From contig OY970182.1 of the NCBI GenBank assembly GCA_963708095.1, positions 1,860,001-1,924,000 of the forward strand: a stretch of 64,000 nucleotides of DNA, given 5' to 3'. This stretch comes from JAJZVS01 sp963708095. Lineage in GTDB: Bacteria; Pseudomonadota; Alphaproteobacteria; Acetobacterales; Acetobacteraceae. The translations under genes and the position numbers were made by a program. The notes beneath the pieces are model-generated. The model was not told where the DNA came from and did no database searches. It saw only the letters and a list, made by a program, of their open reading frames with translations. How positions within the stretch are numbered: position 1 is the stretch's first letter; every line of letters begins with the position of its first letter. This document shows, piece after piece, positions 50,333 through 59,464 of the stretch.

Positions 50333-51562
50333 TCAGAACAGCACGCCCGTCTCCACCAGGAAGGTCGCCTGGTTCCGCCCGGTCGCGCCGCTGCCGTAGC
50401 CGACCGAACCTGGGGTGCCGAGAGCGGTCAGGTGGATCACGCCGAGGTTGCCGCGCACGAACAGGTGCTTGTACTGCCAGGTCGGCGCGATCGAGACCCC
50501 GACCCCCTGCGCGCCCGGATTGAGGAACCAGGTATCCGGCCCGTTGCTGGAGAAATATTCCACCCAGGCGCCGAGCGAATAGGGCGACTTGCCGAACTGG
50601 TAGTCGGCGAACAGCGCCGCGCCGAAATTGCTGGAAAACCCCGTCATGCTCGCGGACCCCGGCGTCACCAGCGAGGCATTCGGCTTCGCCCAGACATACT
50701 GCACCTCCGGCACCAGGTTCAGGTTGCCCCAGGTGAAGCTGTAGTAGGCGCCGATCATCGAGGAGTTGACGTAGTTCGCCCCGAAGGCGCCCACCGTGGA
50801 TTGGCTGTACGGCAGGGTCGCCGAGCCGTAGATATGCGCGTGCAGCCCGGTCTGCCCGACGTTGGTGGCGCCGAACACGGTCACCGCATTGCTGGAGTTG
50901 ATCGTGTAGGTCGCCGACGCCTGGAGGAAATTCCACACGTTGGTATCGAAGCCGTCGCCGAAGGTCAGGTTCGCCGCCACCGGCCCGAAGGTGGCGTTCG
51001 CGGTCACCCCGACGTTCTGCGTGTTCTCGACAAAGAAGAGGTCGGTCATCAGCAGGTTGCTGTTGTTCCAGTCGATCGCGGATTCGTAGCCTTCCAGCGA
51101 GGGAAGCTGGCCGGCGGAGATGCTGAAATGCGACGACGGCGCCAACGTCAGGTAGCCGGCGTACAGCGGGCCGGTGGAGACGGTCTGCACCGAGGTCTGG
51201 GTGGGCTTGGTCCCCAGGGTCAAGGTGCCGGTCGATCCCGCCTGCAGCGTGAACTGCACCAGCCCGGTGGATTTCTGCACCTCGATCAGCCCGTTCAGGA
51301 ACTCGACCCCGGCGGATCGGTCGGTGCCGAGCAGGCCGGGGCTCGTCCCGCTGCCGGCGCCGGTCAGCGCGGCCGCATACCCGTCCGCCCCGCCGCTAAG
51401 CTGCAAGGTGCCGAGCGGGCCGCCGTCGAAAGCGATCGGCGCGGGGGGCGTGAACGCGAACGCCGCCGGGATCATCCCAGGTGCGACGCCCACACCGAGC
51501 GCGACGCCCGTGCCGAGTGCGGCGCGCAGCATTCCGGATCGCCACCGGATCCTGCCAGTCAT
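50333..51562 (-). CDS. Outer membrane beta-barrel protein (BBP2-like porin)
   Basis: 409 residues; ATG at 51562 preceded by AAGGAG. Signal peptide to AAFA (LGTGVALGVGVAPGMIPAAFA). The mature part is a chain of alternating, aromatic-rich strands: FSISAGQLPSLEGYES, VGVTANATFGPVAANLTFGDGFDTNVWNFLQASATYTI, GAYYSFTWGNLNLVPEVQYVW, and a C-terminal ATFLVETGVLF ending in Phe, the outer membrane sorting signal. The QLP...E...W arrangement is typical of the OmpL-like beta-barrel porin-2 group. Probably a porin; solute unknown. Longer upstream frame is not conserved. Confidence 0.8.
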   Translation of the reverse strand: MTGRIRWRSGMLRAALGTGVALGVGVAPGMIPAAFAFTPPAPIAFDGGPLGTLQLSGGADGYAAALTGAGSGTSPGLLGTDRSAGVEFLNGLIEVQKSTGLVQFTLQAGSTGTLTLGTKPTQTSVQTVSTGPLYAGYLTLAPSSHFSISAGQLPSLEGYESAIDWNNSNLLMTDLFFVENTQNVGVTANATFGPVAANLTFGDGFDTNVWNFLQASATYTINSSNAVTVFGATNVGQTGLHAHIYGSATLPYSQSTVGAFGANYVNSSMIGAYYSFTWGNLNLVPEVQYVWAKPNASLVTPGSASMTGFSSNFGAALFADYQFGKSPYSLGAWVEYFSSNGPDTWFLNPGAQGVGVSIAPTWQYKHLFVRGNLGVIHLTALGTPGSVGYGSGATGRNQATFLVETGVLF

Positions 51563-52350
51563 GCCAGTTCTCCTTCGTGTGGTTCTGCTACCGCTCGTTC
51601 TTCTTGCAACGAGCGTGCCAACCGCCGCCCGGCACGGCGGTGCGTCATGCTGGGCGGCGGTCGGTCCGATCTTCCGTGACGCCTTCGCCGCTTGCGGCGC
51701 GGCGACGTCATCCTCGCCGACGGCGGCGCAGGGCGCGCCGATCGGGGAGCAACATTCCATTCTTCGAATTGTATCAGGACACCGATCGTCACTCCAATAC
51801 CGGGCATCGGCGCCCCGATGAGCGCCGCGCGCCGGGATGTCCGAAAGTCCAGGTTCCGGCATATAGAAGCCATCTCGATCGATCCCCGCCGGCATAGTAT
51901 TTTCCTATAGGGCGCCGGCCGGCGCTCCGGCTTCGCTCTGGCGGCAGCTGTCGCCGTGCGGAGCGGGATCGCGCGCTGTCCCTACTGCCGCGCGCTGAAG
52001 CCCGTGACCCGCCCTATGGAATTCCTATTCCCCGGGCGCCCGACGGGAATGGAGTCTTTATGCGCAGCGGCCGATCTTTGTGCCGTCATGCTGCGCAATC
52101 CACGGACGCGGACCGATCAGACGGCATCCCCAGCCGCCGGTGGCGCGTTCGTGACCGCGGCGGGCGCAGCGCGCAGCATGGGTATTGCTATTTCGCATCG
52201 GATCCCGCGTGGCCCGACGGGTGTGCGGACCGCAAAGTATCGCAGCTCCGCCTGATGCGATCACCCGGCGGGTGCCACCGCGCCGCGCCCAATCGGCCAC
52301 CCCCTGCAAGCCGCTCGATACACCGTCCTGCCTCTCTCCGGGAGACCACC
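51563..52350. other. 788-bp gap, no gene supported
   Basis: The longest gene-free stretch in the window. It holds AT-richer patches (51750-51790, 51890-51910) that may contain the divergent promoters of the barrel gene and of the 52351 gene. No reading frame has recognisable content; no strong repeat seen. Confidence 0.5.
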
Positions 52351-52833
52351 ATGATGCTTCGCTACGCCCATGCCGACCTCGGCCACCCACGCAACCCCGC
52401 AGCCGGCATGCCGAGCGCCGACCCCGATGCCGCCCTGGTTGCGGTCCTGGGCGACGTCACCGACGAGCACATCCTGATCCTCGGGCACGGTGCGCTGGAC
52501 CTCATGTGCGTGCTGATCCGCGCCGGCTGCGGCGCCATCACCGAATTGCGGCAGCACGAACGGCCGGAGCCGCGGATCGCCGACATCGTCATCCTGCCCA
52601 AAGTGGGCTCGCTCGATGCAGCCGCAACGACGATCGGCCACGCCAGGCGCGCCCTCGTGCCGACCGGTCGCATCCTGGTGCGCCCCGCGGCAGACACGGC
52701 CGGGCGGCTCGCGCCGGCGATCGTCCGCACGCTCCGGATCCACGGGTTTACCGACGTGCGCCAGCATCGTGTCGGCACCGAGGCGCTGCTCTCCGCCGTG
52801 CTGCCGATGTTTGGTCCGCTGACGCACGCATAA
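52351..52833 (+). CDS. Small hypothetical protein resembling a Rossmann-fold fragment
   Basis: 160 residues; ATG at 52351 after CGGGAGA. HILILGHGALDLMCVLIRAGCGAITELRQ followed by ADIVILPKVGSLDAAATTIGHARRALVPTGRILVRPA has the strand-loop-helix pattern of a methyltransferase or nucleotide-binding core, but the usual SAM motif (GxGxG) is lacking (GHGAL). It is probably a degenerate methyltransferase-like protein. It precedes the dapA paralogue by 18 bp and may be co-transcribed. Confidence 0.6.
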   Translation: MMLRYAHADLGHPRNPAAGMPSADPDAALVAVLGDVTDEHILILGHGALDLMCVLIRAGCGAITELRQHERPEPRIADIVILPKVGSLDAAATTIGHARRALVPTGRILVRPAADTAGRLAPAIVRTLRIHGFTDVRQHRVGTEALLSAVLPMFGPLTHA

Positions 52834-52851
52834 GCGTGCAAGGAGCAATCC

Positions 52852-53784
52852 ATGGCCCATGTTCTTGCCGGCATCGACGGCTCGCTGGTCGCTATTGCCA
52901 CCCCGTTCCGCGACGGCGCGGTGGACACAACCGCCCTGGCGTGTCTCTGCGTTCGGCAGATCACCTGCGGCACCGCCGGCCTCGTCGTCTGCGGCAGCAC
53001 CGGCGAAGCATCGGCCCTGACCGGCCCCGAGCGGATCCGCGTCCTCCGCACCGTCGTGGAAGCGGCCGCCCGCCGCGTGCCGGTCATCGCCGGCTGCACC
53101 GCGACGGCAACCACCCACGCCGAAGCCCTCGCCCTCGAAGCGAAGCAAGCCGGCGCCGATGCCCTGCTCTGCGCCGCCCCGCCCTACGCCAAGCCGACGC
53201 AGGAAGGCATCGCCGCACACATCCGGGCCGTGGCGCACGCCGCCGACCTGCCCGTCGTGCTCTACGACGTGCCAGGCCGGGTCGGTGTCGCCATCGCCGA
53301 TGCCACCGTCGCACGCCTGTTCGAACAGGAATTGATCGTCGCGCTCAAGGACGCCACCGCCGATCTGTCGCGCCCGCCGCGGCTGCGCGCGCTGTGCGGC
53401 GATACGTTCCTGCAACTGAGCGGCGACGACGCCACCCAGGCCGGCTATCGTGCCATGGGCGGTCAAGGCTGCATCTCGGTCACCGCAAACGTCGTACCGG
53501 CACTGAGCGCCCTGCTGCACCGCGCCTGGGACAACGGCGACCTGGCCGATTTCAACCGTATCCGCGACTGCCTCGATCCGCTGCACAGCGCGCTGTTCGC
53601 GGAAAGCAACCCCATCCCCCTGAAAGCAGCCCTCGCGGAACTGGGCCTCTGCACGGACACCGTGCGCCTGCCGCTCACCCGCGCAACACCAGCCACCACG
53701 GAGCGCCTACGAAACGTTCTGGCGACCCTGATGCCAATCGAGAACGCCGCCGTCCCGCGACCGCGCTACCGGCTGGTGGGGTGA
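52852..53784 (+). CDS. DapA-family aldolase (4-hydroxy-tetrahydrodipicolinate synthase-like)
   Basis: 310 residues, class I aldolase TIM barrel. Family residues: GSTGEAS (pyruvate carboxylate loop), YDVPGR (catalytic Tyr), and the Schiff-base lysine in VALKDATADL. It condenses pyruvate with an aldehyde; the closeness to DapA motifs favours lysine/meso-diaminopimelate synthesis, but paralogues acting on other aldehydes share them and no other lysine gene is nearby. AAGGAGC sits just upstream of the ATG. The gene ends 32 bp before element E3. Confidence 0.85.
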   Translation: MAHVLAGIDGSLVAIATPFRDGAVDTTALACLCVRQITCGTAGLVVCGSTGEASALTGPERIRVLRTVVEAAARRVPVIAGCTATATTHAEALALEAKQAGADALLCAAPPYAKPTQEGIAAHIRAVAHAADLPVVLYDVPGRVGVAIADATVARLFEQELIVALKDATADLSRPPRLRALCGDTFLQLSGDDATQAGYRAMGGQGCISVTANVVPALSALLHRAWDNGDLADFNRIRDCLDPLHSALFAESNPIPLKAALAELGLCTDTVRLPLTRATPATTERLRNVLATLMPIENAAVPRPRYRLVG

Positions 53785-53815
53785 TACCGACCGGCCCGAG
53801 GCTCGGTCCTTCGAA

Positions 53816-53944
53816 AGCAAGGCCAGGGGGCGCTGCCCCCTGGACCCCCGCCAGGGAACTCGTCCCCTGGACCCCGATCTATTGGGTTCCAAGGGCGAGC
53901 CCTTGGCGGGGGGTCCAGGGGGGCAGAGCCCCCCTGGCCTTGCT
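53816..53944. repeat. Composite palindromic element E3 (central stem missing)
   Basis: 129 bp between the convergent dapA-like and ELM1-like genes. Left wing: GCAAGGCCAGGGGGCGCTGC, then CCAGGGAACTCGTCCCCTGG; right wing: GTTCCAAGGGCGAGCCCTTGG, then CCAGGGGGGCAGAGCCCCCC and TGGCCTTGC. These match E2 wing for wing and in the same orientation. In place of the 75-bp stem there is only GATCTATTGG. Could serve as a bidirectional terminator. Confidence 0.9.
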
Positions 53945-53974
53945 ACCAAAGATCCCAGCCCCGGCGCGGCCGGT

Positions 53975-54925
53975 TCACAGCCCCAGCCGCTGCCGGACCT
54001 CGGCGCCGGCGGCTGGCGTGTCGTCGAGGGGGGTGGTGGGCCACAGGTCCAGCCGTCCGGTGAAGCGGCGCACGCGGCCGTCGGCGAGCAGGTCTTCGGT
54101 GAACTGGCCGATTCGGCGCGACCGGCCGGGCAGCTCTGCCAGCAGTACGGGGGCGTGGGTGGCGACGGCTTCGGAGACCATGGAGACGCTGTCTTCGGTT
54201 GCGACCACGGCGTCGGCCAGCGCCAGGATGCCGAAGTAGGGGTTTTCCCCGGTGCCGTCCCAGATGAAGGCGCCGCGCGGGGCGAGTGCTTCCGTCAGCG
54301 CGCGCGTGACTTCCGGATCGGTGCGTCGGGAGGGGGTGAGCATCAGGCCCACATGGTCGCGATCCATCATTGCGGCCAATTGGGCCGCCAGGCGTTGCCC
54401 TGTTGGCGCGTCCAGCCTGAGCCGTCCGTTGCTGCCGCCGACCAGGACGGCGACCAGGGGGCGGGGCAGGGCGGCGAAGGTGCTGCGCCAGGCTTCGCCC
54501 GCTGCGGCCAGGCGCGCTTGGGTGGCCCGGTGCAGCGCGGTGCGGGTGACGATGACATTGGGACCGGTCAGACGGTCGTGGCGGACCACCACCACCACAT
54601 CGAAGCGGCGCGGGTCCATGCGCGGGTGCTGCACCTGCACGATGCGAACCCGATCCGATCGTGCCGTGCGGGTGCACAGAGCCGCGCCGACTGCCGCGCC
54701 CATCCCGCCGCAGGCGATTGCAAGCGGGGGGTAAGGCGGCGCGATGCTGGCGGCCACGGGGGCGAGCTTGTTCGGCCAGAACCGTGCCGACAGCAGGTGC
54801 CAGGGCGGACGCGGGACCAGCTCGTGCAGCTCTGAGGCGAGGCCGGCGGCTTCCGCGAGGCCCAGCCCCTGGGCCTGCAGGCCGGCGTAGCTTTCGCTGA
54901 GCAGCCAGCAGCGCGGGTCGCTCAC
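53975..54925 (-). CDS. ELM1/GtrOC1-family putative nucleoside-diphosphate-sugar epimerase-like protein
   Basis: 316 residues from the GTG at 54925, which overlaps the enoyl-CoA hydratase stop (GTGA). WLLSESYAGLQAQGLGLAEAAG at the N-terminus, PDYPPLAIACGGMGA-like and the middle VVRHDRLTGPNVIVTRTALHRAT, VGGSNGRLRLD, and C-terminal ENPYFGILALADAVVATEDSVSMVSEA match the ELM1 family (mitochondrial fission ELM1 in plants, widespread in alphaproteobacteria). The fold is GT-B-like; reaction not established, and a role in cell-envelope glycan is often inferred. Confidence 0.82.
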   Translation of the reverse strand: MSDPRCWLLSESYAGLQAQGLGLAEAAGLASELHELVPRPPWHLLSARFWPNKLAPVAASIAPPYPPLAIACGGMGAAVGAALCTRTARSDRVRIVQVQHPRMDPRRFDVVVVVRHDRLTGPNVIVTRTALHRATQARLAAAGEAWRSTFAALPRPLVAVLVGGSNGRLRLDAPTGQRLAAQLAAMMDRDHVGLMLTPSRRTDPEVTRALTEALAPRGAFIWDGTGENPYFGILALADAVVATEDSVSMVSEAVATHAPVLLAELPGRSRRIGQFTEDLLADGRVRRFTGRLDLWPTTPLDDTPAAGAEVRQRLGL

Positions 54926-55656
54926 CGCCCCCGGAAGCGGGGCGCCCGCTTTTCCTTGTAGGCGCGGATGCCTTCGGCCATGTCCTCGCTGGAGCGGACG
55001 CGGGCGATGGCGCGGCTGGTGGCGACCAGGCGTTCCACGGGACCGACCGGAACGATCTCGGCGGCCAGGCGCTTCAGGGTGCCGAGCACCAGCGGCGCCT
55101 GTTCCAGCAGGGTCTCCGCCATGGCGATCGCCTCCGCCTCGTGCTGCCCGGGCGGCGTCACCCGGTTGACGAAGCCCACGTCGTAGGCGCGCTGCGCCGG
55201 GATTTTCGAGCCCAGCAGCATCATTTCCATCGCCAGATGGTGCGGCATGCGGGTGACGAGCGAGGAGATCATGCCGCCGGTGGTGCCGAGCTTCGCCTCC
55301 GGATAGTAGAACGTCGTGGTTTCGGATGCGACCAGAAGGTCGCACATCATCACCAGCACGACGCCGCCGCCGACGCACCAGCCGGAGGTGGCGGCGATGA
55401 TCGGCTTTTCCGTGCTGAAGCCGACGCCCGGAATGCAGCGCCACAGTTCCGGCAGGTCGGAGACGTCCGCCCCGGCGGTGAAGGCGCGTTCCCCGGCGGC
55501 AGAGATCACCGCGACCCGCTGGTCGGAGGCATCGAACGCCTCGAACGCGCTTTGCAGGTCGCGCGCGACGGCGGCGGAGATCGCGTTGAGCCGGTCGGGG
55601 CGGTTGATGCGGATGATCGAGATGGGGCCGCGTTGCTCGACCGTGACGACGTCCAT
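54922..55656 (-). CDS. Enoyl-CoA hydratase/isomerase family protein
   Basis: 244 residues, crotonase fold. Features: INRPDRLNAISAAVARDL, the oxyanion-hole segment ERAFTAGADVSDLPE, AATSGWCVGGGVVLVMMCDLLVAS, and PEAKLGTTGGMISSLVTRM. The glutamates of true enoyl-CoA hydratases are not clearly placed, so hydratase and isomerase activity are both possible. Tightly packed: its stop overlaps the ELM1-like start, and it starts 1 nt after the phosphoesterase stop. Confidence 0.88.
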   Translation of the reverse strand: MDVVTVEQRGPISIIRINRPDRLNAISAAVARDLQSAFEAFDASDQRVAVISAAGERAFTAGADVSDLPELWRCIPGVGFSTEKPIIAATSGWCVGGGVVLVMMCDLLVASETTTFYYPEAKLGTTGGMISSLVTRMPHHLAMEMMLLGSKIPAQRAYDVGFVNRVTPPGQHEAEAIAMAETLLEQAPLVLGTLKRLAAEIVPVGPVERLVATSRAIARVRSSEDMAEGIRAYKEKRAPRFRGR

Positions 55657-55657
55657 G

Positions 55658-57052
55658 TCAGGCTTCTCCCAGGAAGGCTTTCATTTGCGCGGCGACGAAC
55701 TCGGCGGTCGCGGCGAGCCCGGCTTGCACCGGGATCGGGCCGGAGGCAACCCGTGCGGCGTGGCGTGCCGGGTCCGCGCCCCGGGTGGGCAAATGCGCCG
55801 CCGCGGCGCCGAGGCTCGCTTGCAGGTCGTTGGCCGGCAGCGCCTTGACCGCGGCGACCGCGGTCGGCGCCGGCGGCGGCAGGGGCGGGGGGTCGATGCG
55901 CGCGGGCCCGTCGTTGTCGGGCCGATCGGTCAGAAGGCCGAGCAGGTGCGGCGCGGCGGCGTCGCGCGCAGTGAGCGGGCCGAGGTTCCACAGCGCGCGC
56001 AGGGTGGCGATGATGGTGGTGTGGTCGAACGGGGTTTGCCCCGAAGCGCGCAGGACCGTGCCGGCCGGCACGTAGGGCGAGACGATCACCGTCGGCACCC
56101 GCACGCCGAAGCGGTCGAAGCGGAATCCGTCCGGATAGGGTCCGCCGGGCGGCGTGGCGTCGGGCGGGGGCACGTGGTCGACGCAGCCGCCGTGCTCGTC
56201 GTAGGTGACGATCAGCAGGGTCTGGTGCCAGCCCGGGCCGGCGCGCAGCGCGTTGTACACCGCGGCGATGAGTTGTTCGCCATCGGCGATGCTGTGCGGC
56301 GGGTGCTGGTCGTTGGGCAGCAGGCCGGCGACGGTGTCGGTGAAGTAGCGCGGTTCGATGAAGCTGTAGGCGGGCAGGGTGCCGGCGGCGGCGTCCTTGG
56401 CGAAATCGTCGAACCGGCGGAAATGCAGCGGGACGTCGAACCAGAGCTGCGAGAGGGTGATCGCGTGCGGGACGTCGTGGAAATAGAGCCGCCAGTCGCG
56501 GCCGGCCTCCGACAGCCGGTTGAACACGGTCGGCATGTCGAAGGGCAGCCGCGCCGGCGCGTTGTTCACGAATCCGCCGGCGGTGCCGCAATGGGTGAAG
56601 AACCGGTTGGGCCAGGTCTGGCAGGGGGCGGAGGCGAACCAGCGGTCGCTGACCCCGAAGGCGGTCGCGAGCCGGCTCAGCACCGGCACCTGGACGGGCG
56701 TGAAATAATGCATCGGCGCGCGCTTGTCGTGGGGCTTCGCGGCCGGTGGCTGGCGCATGTAGTTGTCGACGAACCCGTCCATCGGCGAATCGAGGAACAG
56801 GCCGTGCGTCTGCACCTTGATGTCGGCGAAGAGTTCCCCCGGATCGGGGTCGGGGATGGTTGCGGTGGCCGGGGTCAGCCCGGGATCGTTCCAGGCCGGC
56901 ACGGTCTGCTCGGGGTTGGGCGGATCGTGCCAGGTGTTGGCCCAGCCGTCGGGAAGGCCGTCGAAGTCGGACGCGGGGGCGCGCAGCTTGCCGAGCATGC
57001 TGTCGAACGAACGGTTTTCCAGCATCAGGACGACGACGTGGCGGATGTCCAT
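55658..57052 (-). CDS. Phospholipase C/acid phosphatase family phosphoesterase
   Basis: 464 residues from MDIRHVVVLMLENRSFDSML, with no signal peptide (a METAM start four codons earlier is possible). Family (PF04185-type) features: HVVVLMLENRSFD at the N-terminus, HCGTAGGFVNN, and TYDEHGGCVDHVPPPDATPPGG in the middle, which carries metal/catalytic residues. Members hydrolyse phospholipids or phosphomonoesters. It heads a three-gene run with the enoyl-CoA hydratase and ELM1-like genes. Confidence 0.85.
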   Translation of the reverse strand: MDIRHVVVLMLENRSFDSMLGKLRAPASDFDGLPDGWANTWHDPPNPEQTVPAWNDPGLTPATATIPDPDPGELFADIKVQTHGLFLDSPMDGFVDNYMRQPPAAKPHDKRAPMHYFTPVQVPVLSRLATAFGVSDRWFASAPCQTWPNRFFTHCGTAGGFVNNAPARLPFDMPTVFNRLSEAGRDWRLYFHDVPHAITLSQLWFDVPLHFRRFDDFAKDAAAGTLPAYSFIEPRYFTDTVAGLLPNDQHPPHSIADGEQLIAAVYNALRAGPGWHQTLLIVTYDEHGGCVDHVPPPDATPPGGPYPDGFRFDRFGVRVPTVIVSPYVPAGTVLRASGQTPFDHTTIIATLRALWNLGPLTARDAAAPHLLGLLTDRPDNDGPARIDPPPLPPPAPTAVAAVKALPANDLQASLGAAAAHLPTRGADPARHAARVASGPIPVQAGLAATAEFVAAQMKAFLGEA

Positions 57053-57143
57053 GGCGGTCTCCACGGTTGCGCCGAGGGTACGCGCCCCGGGCCGATTGCC
57101 GGCGACGCTCCGGGACCCGATGCCGGGTCCCGGCGGCCTTGCG

Positions 57144-58343
57144 TCAGACGCCTGCGATCACGCCGCCGAAGCGGGCCCAGGTCTTGCCGTTCCATTTGGC
57201 GAGCTGCATCGCCTTGGTCGGGTGGTAGTTGGTCGGGCTGGTGTTCACCAGGATGCCCGGCAGCAGGATCGGCACCTCCAGATCACGGATGCTGGTCACG
57301 GCCTTCATGACGTTCGCGCGCGTGAAGTTGCCGTTGCAGTGTTCGAGCGCGCTGCGCATCGTGTAGCACAATCCGTAGGCGGAAACGTAGCCGCCGTCGG
57401 TGATATCGCCCTGCGGCAGGTATTTCGCCATGAACGCACGGAACTGCTTCATCCCGGCATCCTCGTCCCACGCCGGATCGGTGGTATCCTTCAGATAGAG
57501 CCCGCTGATCATCCCGAGTGCGTTTTCCACCCCGGCCGGGCGGAGCACGGAGCCGACCGAGATCGACACGTTGGTCATGAAGAACATCGGGTGCCAGTTG
57601 AGGCTGTGCACCTTGCGGATCGCCTGGGCGGCGAATTTCGGCGTTGCCGCGACCAGCAAGGTATCGGCACCGGAGGCCTGCAGCTCGGTGATTTGCGAAT
57701 CGACGGTGGGATCCGTCACCTCGTAGCTGGCGACCTTGACCACGCGCTTGCCCCAGGTGCTGCCCAGCACGTCGCGCACGCCGTTCGGGTAGTCCTTGCC
57801 GAAATCATCGTTCTGGAACAAGATCCCGAGCTTCGCGTTCGGTCTTGAATGCAGCATGTATTTGGTGTAGATCTGCGCCTCGGCGCGGTAGCTGGGCTGC
57901 CAGCCGATGGTCCACGGGTATTGCTTGTAGTCGCCCCATTTGTCGGCGCCGGTGGCGACGAACAGCTGCGGCACCTTGTTGTGATTGCAGTAGCGCTCGA
58001 TCGCCGAGTTGGTGGGGGTGCCGAGAGTGGCGAACAGGAAATCGACCTTGTCCTGCTCGACCAGCCGGCGCACCTGCTCGACCGTCTTCGGCGGGCTGTA
58101 GCCGTCGTCGTAGGAGAGATAGTCGATCGTGTGGCCGGCGATGCCGCCCTGATCGTTGACCATGCGGAAGAAGGCCGTCTCCAGGTGGCCCAGCACGCCG
58201 TAGGCCGAGGCCGGTCCGCTGTAGGGGCTGGTGTTGCCGATCCTGAGCCGGTGCGCGCTTACCCCAGGCGTCGCCGCGCGAGCGCCGGGGCTCGCCGCTA
58301 CCGCCAGGCCGCCGGCCAGGAGCGTTCGTCTGCTGATCCTCAT
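57144..58343 (-). CDS. Branched-chain amino acid type ABC transporter substrate-binding protein
   Basis: 399 residues with a Tat-like signal (SRRTLLAGGLAVAASPGARA). Type I periplasmic binding fold (Peripla_BP_6): LRIGNTSPYSGPASAYGVLG at the start, GIAGHTIDYLSYDDGYSPPKTVEQVRRLVEQDKVDFLFATLGTPTN, and AKLGILFQNDDFGKDYPNGV. LivJ/K- and amide-binding-like proteins share this. No ATPases or permeases are adjacent; it may serve the livFGM set at the other end of the window or another one. Confidence 0.9.
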   Translation of the reverse strand: MRISRRTLLAGGLAVAASPGARAATPGVSAHRLRIGNTSPYSGPASAYGVLGHLETAFFRMVNDQGGIAGHTIDYLSYDDGYSPPKTVEQVRRLVEQDKVDFLFATLGTPTNSAIERYCNHNKVPQLFVATGADKWGDYKQYPWTIGWQPSYRAEAQIYTKYMLHSRPNAKLGILFQNDDFGKDYPNGVRDVLGSTWGKRVVKVASYEVTDPTVDSQITELQASGADTLLVAATPKFAAQAIRKVHSLNWHPMFFMTNVSISVGSVLRPAGVENALGMISGLYLKDTTDPAWDEDAGMKQFRAFMAKYLPQGDITDGGYVSAYGLCYTMRSALEHCNGNFTRANVMKAVTSIRDLEVPILLPGILVNTSPTNYHPTKAMQLAKWNGKTWARFGGVIAGV

Positions 58344-58384
58344 GAACGTTGTTCCTCATGTTTGATGTTTTGTTTGGGCGGCCC

Positions 58385-58448
58385 GGCCAGCCGGACGAAC
58401 AGGCTGGGCGGCCGGGCCGCGCCGCCCAGCCTGCCCGTCCGGCTGGCC
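58385..58448. repeat. 28-bp inverted repeat in a divergent gap
   Basis: Arms 58385-58412 and 58421-58448 (starting GGCCAGCCGGACG) match at 26 of 28 positions around an 8-nt loop. They lie between the divergent binding-protein and EAL genes, so this is not a terminator by position. Unrelated in sequence to E1-E3. Confidence 0.8.
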
Positions 58449-58626
58449 GGAGACAACGTCGCGCTGTGCCCGGGGCGACAGTTCGGGCATGCCGGCGTCT
58501 CTGTCATGCTGAAAAAACGATCCTCCCGGTAAGAAAATAGGCATTTCGGGCTGGCGCCCCCCGACTCCGCCCGGTAAGGTTCCGATCGACTCCCGGGCCA
58601 TCGCGCGGCTTCGGGTACATGAGGGG

Positions 58627-59427
58627 GTGCCGCGCGACGCCATGCATGAACGGGAGATCCACTCTGCCCTTGAGGAGGCTCGGATAGCGGCCCGCTACCA
58701 GCCGATCGTTCGGCTGGTCGACCGCACCGCCGTGGCGCTGGAAGCGCTCGCCCGGCTGCGCCACCCAGTGCACGGGCTGCTCCCGGCCGGACGTTTCGTG
58801 CCGCAGATCGAGCTCGCCGGCCTGTCGCACCAGCTCACCGACCAAGTCGCGGCGTCAATCTTTGCCGATCTCGCCGGCGCCGACCCGGCGATCCTGGACC
58901 TGGTGGTCGGGATCAACATCCCCCTCGACCTGCTGCTGCTGCCCTGCACGCTCGACCGGCTGGAAGCCGGACGCGCCGCCGCCGGGCTCGCCGCCGAGCG
59001 GCTGGTGATCGAGCTCACGGAAAGCCAGCCGGTGGAGGACGCCGCCGCCCTTGGCCGCACCTTGGAACGGGTGCGCCGGGCCGGCTACGGGGTCGTCATC
59101 GACGACGTGGGTCCGGCCATGACGTATGTGGAATCGCTGCTCGACCTGCCGTTCACCGGGCTCAAGCTCGACGCCGGGCTGGTCCTTGCCTGCGGCCAGG
59201 ATGCGGCCCTGTACGGTTTCGCCGGCGACATCGTCGCCGCGGGCCGGTGCCGCGGCCTGGTCGTGACGGCCGAGGGGGTGGAAGACCCGGCGGCGTGGGA
59301 GCGGATGCGCAGCCTCGGGGCCGACCTGGTCCAGGGATATCTCGTGGGGCACGCCATGACGGCCGCCGCGCTGCCCGCGTGGCGGGCGGAGTGGGATCGC
59401 CCGTCGGGCCGGGCGGCGACGGGCTGA
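58627..59427 (+). CDS. EAL domain protein (c-di-GMP phosphodiesterase-like)
   Basis: 266 residues, almost all EAL domain; GTG start at 58627, alternative ATG at 58642. Present: ALEALARLRHP (EAL), GINIPLD (Asn), VIELTES (Glu), VIDDVG (Asp-Asp), LKLDAGLV (Lys), TAEGVED (Glu) and VQGYLVG (Gln). Loop 6, normally DFGTGYSS, reads DVGPAMTY, which may impair dimerisation or metal binding. So it is either an active phosphodiesterase or a c-di-GMP sensor. PleD (26820-28214) is the opposing cyclase in this window. Confidence 0.88.
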   Translation: MPRDAMHEREIHSALEEARIAARYQPIVRLVDRTAVALEALARLRHPVHGLLPAGRFVPQIELAGLSHQLTDQVAASIFADLAGADPAILDLVVGINIPLDLLLLPCTLDRLEAGRAAAGLAAERLVIELTESQPVEDAAALGRTLERVRRAGYGVVIDDVGPAMTYVESLLDLPFTGLKLDAGLVLACGQDAALYGFAGDIVAAGRCRGLVVTAEGVEDPAAWERMRSLGADLVQGYLVGHAMTAAALPAWRAEWDRPSGRAATG

Positions 59428-59464
59428 GCCGAGGGGCCCCCGACCGGGTCAGGCCGGGGGGCGC

